NCBI GenBank assembly: GCA_018668475.1
Contig: JABJCZ010000213.1
Coordinates: forward strand, 1-5,298
Origin: Alphaproteobacteria bacterium
GTDB taxonomy: Bacteria; Pseudomonadota; Alphaproteobacteria; UBA828
Direction: 5' to 3'
DNA: 5,298 nucleotides
The position numbers and the translations under genes were made by a program. The notes under the pieces were generated by a model that saw only the letters and a list, made by a program, of their open reading frames with translations, did not search any database and was not told the origin of the DNA. Shown here piece by piece: positions 1 to 5,298 of this stretch (positions are counted from its first letter, which is position 1; the number at the start of each line of letters is the position of its first letter).

Positions 1-161
1 AAGGCCGGCCGGCGGCCCGCATGTGGCGACGGTTTTTGAGTGAGAACGGTGCCGTGCCAGGTGCCGGTCGCGAGGTTGTGGAGAAGGCCCTGGAAGTAAT
101 GGGGGATCCTTCGGCGGCCTTGCAAAAACGTCCGGACATTTCGCTTGCTCCTGCGGTTTGA
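1..161 (+). CDS. C-terminal end of an unrecognised protein (5' partial)
   Basis: A reading frame is open from the left edge (first whole codon at base 3) to a TGA at 159-161 and gives 52 residues. It is likely coding because it has no internal stop, its third positions are strongly G/C-rich, and it ends just ahead of the next gene on the same strand. The residues include an amphipathic, probably helical stretch (MWRRFLSENG, then GREVVEKALEVMGDPSAAL) and a short tail, QKRPDISLAPAV. There is no membrane segment, and I see no motif that names a family. An ATG at 21-23 lies in frame, so a 46-residue protein is formally possible. It has no Shine-Dalgarno sequence and the frame continues upstream, so a truncated longer gene is more likely. 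It sits 79 bases before the hydantoinase A gene and could be the preceding member of the same operon; this is inference only. Confidence 0.6.
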   Translation, partial: GRPAARMWRRFLSENGAVPGAGREVVEKALEVMGDPSAALQKRPDISLAPAV

Positions 162-229
162 CCAGAGTTAGATGGTGCGCTTCAGCGGGCGTCTACGGTG
201 CGTTCGACATTCATGAAAATGATGAGAAC

Positions 230-235
230 AAGGGG
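230..235 (+). promoter_or_regulatory. Ribosome binding site of the hydantoinase A gene
   Basis: AAGGGG lies 5 bases before the ATG at 241. It supports that start, as does the in-frame TGA at 223-225, which leaves no other in-frame start upstream. Confidence 0.7.
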
Positions 236-240
236 TCGGA

Positions 241-2325
241 ATGGCCAGGATTGGCGTTGATGTTGGTGGAACATTTACTGACTTGATTCTCGACAACGAG
301 GACGGCGGTGTCTTCGTACATAAAGTGCCGAGTACACCGGAGGACCAGTCAGTCGGCGTTATCACTGGCGTGCGGGAAATATGTGAACTGGCCGGCGTTA
401 AGCCCGCTGATATTGGCCTGATTTTCCACGGCACGACGGTCGCCACCAACGCGGTGTTGGAGTACGACGGAGCCGAGGTCGGCATGGTCACCACGCGCGG
501 ATATCGCGATATCCTCCACATGGCCCGGCACAAGCGCCCGCACAACTTCTCTATGCACTTTGATGTGCCGTGGCAGTCCCGGCCATTGGTCCGTCGCCGC
601 AATCGTATCCCCGTTACTGAACGTGTCATGCCGCCGAGTGGCGTGATTGAGACGCCGCTTGCCGAAGACGAAGTGCGCGAGGCCGCAGAGTTGTTCGGCG
701 CACGGGGCATCGACTCAGTGATTGTGTGTTTCCTGTTTTCATTTTTGAATCGAAGCCATGAGTTGCGGGCCAAGGAGCTGATCAAGGATGTGTTGCCCGA
801 CGCCTATGTGAGTTGCTCACACGAAATTGCTGACGTGTTGCGTGAGTATGAGCGGTTTTCGACCGCGGCGATGAACGCCTTTGTTGGTCCGCGCAGTTCG
901 CATTATCTCCGCAATCTGGAAACCGCATTGCGTGAAACCGGCATTACTGGCGAGATCAGGGTCATGCAGTCCAACGGTGGCGTGACTACGATCGACGGTG
1001 CGAGCAAGCGGCCGGTGACGATTCTTATGTCCGGCCCGGCCGGCGGCGTGATGGGTGGCAAGTGGGCCGGCAAAATGTCGGACGAGCCGAATATCATCAC
1101 CGTCGATATCGGCGGCACGTCGGCTGACATCTCGGTCATTCCTGATGGCTCGGTTCGTATTATGAACCCGCGCGATACGCAAGTTGGCGGGTATCCCGTT
1201 CTGGTGCCGATGATCGATCTATCCGCCATCGGTGCTGGCGGTGGGTCCATCGCGTATATCGATGAAGGTGGGGCATTTAGAGTCGGGCCGCGATCCGCCG
1301 GTGCGGCACCCGGGCCGGCGTGTTATGGCCGGGGTGGAACCGAGCCAACGGTTACCGATGCGCAAGTCGTTTTGGGCCGACTGGACCCCGAGCAGTTTCT
1401 GGGTGGGGGTGTCGGCATCGACCCCGCGTTGTCCCGCAAAGCCATTGAAGAGAACCTGTGTCCGAAGCTCGATCTTTCTGTCGAGGAGGCGGCGCTCGGT
1501 GTTATTCGGGTTATCAATTCCAATATGGCGCGTGAGATCAGAGCCAATTCCGTGGCCAAAGGTATTGACCCTCGCAATTTCTCTTTGATGCCGTTTGGCG
1601 GGGCGGGGCCGTTGCACGGCGTTGCCCTTGCGAAAACGGTTGCGGCGAAACAGGTTATTGTGCCGCCGGCGCCGGGTATCAACGCCGCTATAGGCCTGCT
1701 GGCCAGCGACATGCAATATGAGTTCACCCGTTCGGAGCTCTGCATCCTCAATACAGCTGAGCAGAGTGACTTTGACCGGATAAATGGGCATCTGGACGAA
1801 TTGGTCGAGCAGGCCCGTGCGGCTTTGGCCGAGGATGGAGTTCCGGTGGCGGAGCAGCAGTTTGTGCACCTCGCGGAATGTCGGTATCTCGGGCAGGGGT
1901 TTGAGCTGCGCGCAGAGTTGCCCGGGGCCTCGTTAAATGATGGGAACCGTCAACTTGCGCTTGATAGTTTTCATGCCGCACATGCCCGGGATTATGGTCA
2001 CGCTTTTGAAGACCAGATGGTCGAGATGATCACGCTTCGGGTGATTGCTTTGGCCGAAACCAAGCCACTGGTGTGGCCACCACTGGAAGCGGGAGAAGGG
2101 CAGGATGCGGCGCGCGCCTTGCTCTACACGCGCCCGACGACCTTTGATAACGGGCAGGCCCTGGACACCCCGCGCTATGACCGCACGCTCTTGGAGGCGG
2201 GACAAATCATCGATGGGCCAGCGATTATTGTGCAACGCGATTCAACAACGCTGGTGCCGCCGGGTTACGCAGCATCAGTTCACGGCAATGGCAACATGCA
2301 CGTGCGCGAGGATACGTCGAAATGA
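241..2325 (+). CDS. hyuA: Hydantoinase/oxoprolinase family protein, A (ATP-binding) subunit
   Basis: This is the ATP-dependent A subunit of the family that includes N-methylhydantoinase, 5-oxoprolinase, caprolactamase and acetone carboxylase beta. In the family it uses ATP to phosphorylate the substrate, which the B subunit then processes; it is a soluble cytoplasmic protein. The 694 residues match the usual family length. The N-terminal domain (about 3-185) carries the actin-like phosphate motif DVGGTFTD (7-14) and HGTTVATNA (63-71). The central domain (about 204-490) carries VMQSNGG (241-247), SGPAGG (264-269), a second phosphate motif DIGGTSAD (289-296), GAGGGSIA (331-338), the GPRSAGAAPGPACYGRGG block (349-366) and PFGGAGPLHG (451-460). 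The C-terminal domain (about 505-685) has RYLGQGFEL (548-556) and ends in GPAIIVQRDSTTLVPPGY (659-676). All signatures look intact, with no frameshift. The start is fixed by AAGGGG and by an in-frame stop just upstream. The B-subunit gene follows after 30 bases, so the two are surely co-transcribed. The family is certain, the substrate is not; the gene symbol is a family label only. Confidence 0.95.
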   Translation: MARIGVDVGGTFTDLILDNEDGGVFVHKVPSTPEDQSVGVITGVREICELAGVKPADIGLIFHGTTVATNAVLEYDGAEVGMVTTRGYRDILHMARHKRPHNFSMHFDVPWQSRPLVRRRNRIPVTERVMPPSGVIETPLAEDEVREAAELFGARGIDSVIVCFLFSFLNRSHELRAKELIKDVLPDAYVSCSHEIADVLREYERFSTAAMNAFVGPRSSHYLRNLETALRETGITGEIRVMQSNGGVTTIDGASKRPVTILMSGPAGGVMGGKWAGKMSDEPNIITVDIGGTSADISVIPDGSVRIMNPRDTQVGGYPVLVPMIDLSAIGAGGGSIAYIDEGGAFRVGPRSAGAAPGPACYGRGGTEPTVTDAQVVLGRLDPEQFLGGGVGIDPALSRKAIEENLCPKLDLSVEEAALGVIRVINSNMAREIRANSVAKGIDPRNFSLMPFGGAGPLHGVALAKTVAAKQVIVPPAPGINAAIGLLASDMQYEFTRSELCILNTAEQSDFDRINGHLDELVEQARAALAEDGVPVAEQQFVHLAECRYLGQGFELRAELPGASLNDGNRQLALDSFHAAHARDYGHAFEDQMVEMITLRVIALAETKPLVWPPLEAGEGQDAARALLYTRPTTFDNGQALDTPRYDRTLLEAGQIIDGPAIIVQRDSTTLVPPGYAASVHGNGNMHVREDTSK

Positions 2326-2341
2326 GCCCACAATTTGACGA

Positions 2342-2347
2342 CGGGGA
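2342..2347 (+). promoter_or_regulatory. Ribosome binding site that decides the B-subunit start
   Basis: CGGGGA lies 8 bases before the ATG at 2356. An in-frame TTG at 2335 would add seven residues (MTTGNIE), but it has no Shine-Dalgarno-like sequence before it and would place this site inside the coding region. The ATG also begins the protein at the usual family position, four residues before the conserved DPITL. Confidence 0.7.
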
Positions 2348-2355
2348 ATATTGAA

Positions 2356-4119
2356 ATGACTGGCAAGGTTGACCCGATCACGCTCCAGGTCGTTGGTGGT
2401 GCCCTGCACACGATTGCCAAGGAAATGGGACATGTGCTCTATCGCATGTCTTATTCTTCGATCATTCGTGAATCTGAGGATTTGGGCGCCGGACTGTTCG
2501 ACAAGAACTTCAGCACACTGTGCGAATCCGATTCCACGCCAATGCATATCGGATCAATTCCAGCCTATCTGCGCGGCATTGACGAGACCCTGCATGGTGA
2601 TTGGGAGCCTGATGACGTCATCATCCACAATCATCCTTATTACGGTGCGAGCCACTCGCCCGACATCGCAATAGTCGTCCCCGTTTTCTACAACGATGAG
2701 CTAGTTGGGTTCTCTGGAAATACTGCGCATCACGTTGATATCGGCGCGGCGACGCCTGGATTGATAATGGACGTGCCCGACGTATTTGCGGAGGGCATGC
2801 TGTTCAAGGGCCTCAAGCTTTATGAGTGCGGCAAGCTGAACAAGGCGCTGTGGCAGTTCATCGAAACCAACACACGCGCGCCCGATCAGGTAATGGGTGA
2901 TCTGGAAGCGCAAATCGCTTCCGCGCGACTGGGCGAGCGACGGTTTCGGGAGCTGTTGGATAGTTATGGCAAAGACCTAGTGATGAGCGCCTCTGCGCAG
3001 TTGATGGATTATTCTGAAAATATGCTGCGCCGGCGCATCGCCGAAATTCCCGACGGTGAATATACGGCTGAGGGCTTTCTTGACGATGATGGCCGCAACC
3101 GCGGCGTTACCCTGCCGGTCAAAGTGGCGGTCCGAATAAAAGGTGATGGTGTGGAGGTTGATCTGACGGGGTCATCACCGCAGGTCGCCACGGCTTTCAA
3201 TGTCCCGTTTGAAGGCTCGGTCAAGGTCGCCTGCTACTTCGCATTTCGGGCTTTGTTGCTTGATACGTACACGACACAGGAATATGTGCCGCAGAACGAA
3301 GGTTCGTTTCGGCCAATTAGCGTAATCGCGCCGAAGGGCACAATTTTCAATCCTAATTACCCGGCCTCAAATTCTGCGCGATTCTCGCAAATTCAACGTG
3401 TGGTGAGTTGCATCATGGAGGCGTTATCGCCGGTGATGCCGGAAAAAGTGACAGCCGGATGCTCGGCGATGGCATCGGTCCCAGCTTATTCGGGTGTTCG
3501 TCCAAACGGTGACTACTGGGTCTTTATCGAGGTGAACGAGGGGTCCTACGGCGGTCGTCCTGAATCGGACGGGCCGGATTCAATTGACGCGCTGATGATC
3601 AACACCCGCAATAATCCGATCGAGGACCTTGGCATGCATTTGCCGCTGTTCTGTGATCGCTATGAGCTTCGGGACGACGTGCCGGCCGCCGCCGGTGAGC
3701 ACCGGGGTGGGCTTGGTGTGATCAAAACGCAACGATACCTGACACCCGGGTTCATGACTCATGAGGCGGACGGCCACGATGATGCGCCGTGGGGCATTCT
3801 CGGCGGACATACTGGTAATGGTGGAGGCGTCGCCAAATATAACGTGGCTGATCCTGCTGCTCGGGAAGATTTGCCGGCCAAATTTTCGGGGTTATTGACC
3901 GAGGCCGGCGACTGTATCGAGATTTCTACGCCGTGCGGCGGCGGCTACGGAGACCCGTTGGCGCGATCCCCCGAACAGGTTCGTGATGACGTGCTGGATG
4001 GCTTTTCTAATCAAGACCACGCATTTGCGGCCTATGGCGTGGTGCTTAATGCGGATCTTGAGATAGATGCGGGAGCTACCGAGGCCCGCCGCGCCGAGAT
4101 GCGTAAGGCCGTCGCCTGA
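2356..4119 (+). CDS. hyuB: Hydantoinase/oxoprolinase family protein, B subunit
   Basis: This is the partner B subunit of the ATP-dependent hydantoinase/oxoprolinase family, 587 residues, essentially one Hydantoinase_B domain of normal length. Family signatures, numbered from the ATG at 2356, are DPITLQVVGGAL (6-17), RESEDLGAGLFD (38-49), HNHPYYGASHSPD (91-103), GNTAHHVDIG (121-130), GDLEAQIASARLGERRF (181-197), DGEYTAEGFLDDDG (233-246), VDLTGSSPQV (268-277), NEGSFRPISVIAPKGTIFNP (314-333), NEGSYGGRPESDGPD (394-408), EHRGGLGV (448-455) and TPCGGGYGDPL (525-535). The AHHVD cluster is a likely metal site by analogy with the acetone carboxylase alpha subunit. Acetone carboxylase alpha is much longer (about 770 aa) and is followed by a small gamma subunit. 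Neither holds here, which favours a cyclic amide or imide hydrolase. NHP (92-94), NNP (419-421) and TPC (525-527) depart from the commoner NDP, N(T/A)P and TPG. The gene lies 30 bases after the A gene and is probably translated from the same mRNA. The family is certain, the substrate unassigned. Confidence 0.95.
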   Translation: MTGKVDPITLQVVGGALHTIAKEMGHVLYRMSYSSIIRESEDLGAGLFDKNFSTLCESDSTPMHIGSIPAYLRGIDETLHGDWEPDDVIIHNHPYYGASHSPDIAIVVPVFYNDELVGFSGNTAHHVDIGAATPGLIMDVPDVFAEGMLFKGLKLYECGKLNKALWQFIETNTRAPDQVMGDLEAQIASARLGERRFRELLDSYGKDLVMSASAQLMDYSENMLRRRIAEIPDGEYTAEGFLDDDGRNRGVTLPVKVAVRIKGDGVEVDLTGSSPQVATAFNVPFEGSVKVACYFAFRALLLDTYTTQEYVPQNEGSFRPISVIAPKGTIFNPNYPASNSARFSQIQRVVSCIMEALSPVMPEKVTAGCSAMASVPAYSGVRPNGDYWVFIEVNEGSYGGRPESDGPDSIDALMINTRNNPIEDLGMHLPLFCDRYELRDDVPAAAGEHRGGLGVIKTQRYLTPGFMTHEADGHDDAPWGILGGHTGNGGGVAKYNVADPAAREDLPAKFSGLLTEAGDCIEISTPCGGGYGDPLARSPEQVRDDVLDGFSNQDHAFAAYGVVLNADLEIDAGATEARRAEMRKAVA

Positions 4120-4237
4120 TCACCTGTCGTGACAGCGGTCTGCTGGCCGGAATGTCAGCGTCTTAAGGCCAATTTAACCATGCTGCGCCTAAATGGTTCG
4201 CTCGGAAACCGGGGCTAATCAGAACATAGCTTGGATT
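4120..4237 (+). other. Intergenic gap with no clear signal
   Basis: This is 118 bases between the B-subunit stop and the TPR gene. A 5-bp inverted repeat with a 2-base spacer (CTGTC/GACAG, 4124-4135) lies just after the stop, but no T-run follows and the loop is too tight for a good hairpin, so I do not call a terminator. No convincing -35/-10 pair is visible. The local sequence is slightly more A/T-rich than the genes. Whether the TPR gene has its own promoter here cannot be decided by reading. Confidence 0.4.
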
Positions 4238-5298
4238 ATGAACAGGCAGGCAAGGCGACAGGCAAAACGGACCCGGCGCGGGGTATCTGGGCGGGCAAGC
4301 TCGGCTCTTTTGGCGGCCGCTGTTTCGGCCCATGAATCCGGGCAATTCGACGATGCTATCGCTACCTATCAGGATGTTCTAAAGCGAGAACCACGTAACA
4401 CCGACGCCATGCATTTTCTTGGTCTTGCACATGATGCCTTGGGCCAGCGCGCGCTGGGCATGCCGATGCTGGAAAAATCCGTTCGACTGGCCCCGAGATC
4501 TGCTGCCTATCGCAACAATCTCGCGGCGGTGTTGCTGAAGGGTGGCGAATATCACAACGCGATGGAGCATGCGCGGGTGGCGTTGCGCCTTGAGCCTGAT
4601 CTTGAGGCCGCCAGCGTGAACTTGGGCATAGGGCTTTCGCGGTCAGGAGACGCAGAGGCAGCACAACAGCAGCATCGCTCGACGTTGCAGCGCAATCCGC
4701 AAAATCTGGACGCCCGTATCGGCCTGGCAAGCGCGCTTGTCGAGCTCGATAATGTTGAAGAAGCTTTGGCCGAGGTGAATAAAGCGTTGGCTGTCGCGCA
4801 CGATCATTCCGAGGCGTTGCGTATTTCCGGGCAGGCACTGCGATCGAGCGGCAAGAGAACTGAAGCTGCCCAACAAATTTACAAGGCCGTGGCCGCCGAC
4901 CCGCGAAACACGCTGGCCCGCGTCGATTTGGCCAACGTGAAGCGTGAGTTGGGCCTGTGGCGCGAAGCCATTGCCGACTTTCAGTTCGCCGCTTTGCTGC
5001 AACCCGAGAACCCGGCCCATCGTGTGCGTGAAGCGCTGGTATTTCCGATCATATGTGAATCGCGGGAGGAAATTGCGGAAGCAAGACTGCATTCCATGGG
5101 CTTGATCGGCGAGCTGAGCGCAGAGGGCGTGGAAATTGATGACCCGCTGAATCAGATCGGCCAAACCAGTTTTTACATGGCCTATCACGGGCTGAATGAT
5201 CGAGTTGCGCAAGAGGCGCTTGCCCGTTTCTACGGTCAGGCGTGCCCCGCACTCTTGTTCGAAGCGCCCCATTGTGCTGCTGGGATATCAAGTATCAG
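4238..5298 (+). CDS. TPR protein with SPINDLY/OGT-like (GT41) glycosyltransferase region (3' partial)
   Basis: The frame stays open from ATG 4238 to the right edge (353 residues, no stop). Residues 1-20 are basic and start MNRQARRQAKR, resembling the M-N-R-x-x-R-R start of many proteobacterial TPR proteins. Seven TPR repeats follow in an exact 34-residue register (about 21-54, 55-88, 89-122, 123-156, 157-190, 191-224, 225-258). Most end in the helix-B pattern A-x-x-x-x-P or similar, for example ALRLEPD and AVAADPRN. Residues 260-346 match the entry region of SPINDLY-type O-linked GlcNAc transferases (COG3914): REALVFPIICESREEI (264-279), then GQTSFYMAYHGLNDR (308-322) and FYGQACPALLFEAPHC (331-346). 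The family glycosylates proteins or makes glycans, using the TPR superhelix to bind the acceptor; the catalytic and nucleotide-sugar-binding part lies beyond the window. No good Shine-Dalgarno precedes the start. An in-frame ATG at 4193, directly after a TAA, would add 15 residues and also lacks one; I prefer 4238 for its typical N-terminus. No signal peptide or membrane segment is seen. A link to the hydantoinase genes is not evident. Confidence 0.85.
   Translation, partial: MNRQARRQAKRTRRGVSGRASSALLAAAVSAHESGQFDDAIATYQDVLKREPRNTDAMHFLGLAHDALGQRALGMPMLEKSVRLAPRSAAYRNNLAAVLLKGGEYHNAMEHARVALRLEPDLEAASVNLGIGLSRSGDAEAAQQQHRSTLQRNPQNLDARIGLASALVELDNVEEALAEVNKALAVAHDHSEALRISGQALRSSGKRTEAAQQIYKAVAADPRNTLARVDLANVKRELGLWREAIADFQFAALLQPENPAHRVREALVFPIICESREEIAEARLHSMGLIGELSAEGVEIDDPLNQIGQTSFYMAYHGLNDRVAQEALARFYGQACPALLFEAPHCAAGISSI

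Noticed and set aside
203..223. Possible promoter TTCGAC / AATGAT before the A gene
   Set aside because: The spacing of 9 bases is far too short for a sigma-70 promoter, and neither box is close to consensus.
168..785. 205-codon minus-strand open frame over the start of the A gene
   Set aside because: It lies antisense to a clear family member, its translation is rich in R, S, T and P with no recognisable motif, and it is a typical shadow of G/C-rich third positions.
1232..1588. 118-codon plus-strand open frame inside the A gene
   Set aside because: It overlaps the A gene in another frame across its most conserved motifs and shows no domain of its own.
1219..1869. 216-codon minus-strand open frame inside the A gene
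   Set aside because: It is antisense to conserved hydantoinase motifs, with a low-complexity Arg-rich translation and no start signal or family match.
2335..2355. TTG at 2335 as the B-subunit start
   Set aside because: It has no ribosome binding site, and CGGGGA at 2342-2347 is well placed for the ATG at 2356, where homologues usually begin.
241..4119. Acetone carboxylase beta and alpha subunits
   Set aside because: The B subunit is 587 aa instead of about 770 aa, and no gamma-subunit gene follows; a TPR protein comes next instead.
4124..4135. Possible terminator hairpin after the B gene (CTGTC/GACAG)
   Set aside because: It has only 5 bp with a 2-base loop (4 bp with a usable loop) and no following T-run.
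4643..5272. 209-codon minus-strand open frame opposite the TPR gene
   Set aside because: The + strand here encodes well-formed TPR repeats and SPINDLY-type motifs. The antisense product has no recognisable domain.

Overview
The window (5,298 bp, about 55-60 % GC by eye, with third codon positions mostly G or C) looks like ordinary proteobacterial chromosome, most likely alphaproteobacterial. That guess rests on the base composition, on the style of the hydantoinase/oxoprolinase proteins, and on the SPINDLY-type TPR protein with its M-N-R-x-x-R-R start. No mobile element, CRISPR array, rRNA or tRNA is visible. All four protein-coding regions read on the + strand.

Layout. Bases 1-161 hold the C-terminal end of an unrecognised protein cut by the left edge. 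After a 79-base gap comes a complete hydantoinase/oxoprolinase A-subunit gene (241-2325, 694 aa). A complete B-subunit gene follows after 30 bases (2356-4119, 587 aa). A 118-base gap with no convincing terminator or promoter leads to a TPR gene starting at 4238. It runs off the right edge and encodes seven TPR repeats plus the beginning of a SPINDLY/OGT-type (GT41) glycosyltransferase domain.

How the genes work together. The A and B subunits belong to the ATP-dependent family of N-methylhydantoinase, 5-oxoprolinase, caprolactamase and acetone carboxylase. They almost certainly form one enzyme: A binds and hydrolyses ATP to phosphorylate a substrate carbonyl or enol, and B completes the hydrolysis or carboxylation. 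The B subunit is too short for acetone carboxylase alpha and no gamma-subunit gene follows, so a cyclic amide or imide (hydantoin, oxoproline or lactam type) is the better guess. The true substrate cannot be read from sequence. The TPR-glycosyltransferase has no evident link to this reaction and is probably a separate unit.

Nothing in the window clearly forms a new multi-gene system. The points most worth checking are the unassigned substrate of the pair, three departures from usual B-subunit signatures, the truncated SPINDLY-like gene with its unclear start signal, and small dyads and a palindrome of uncertain meaning.
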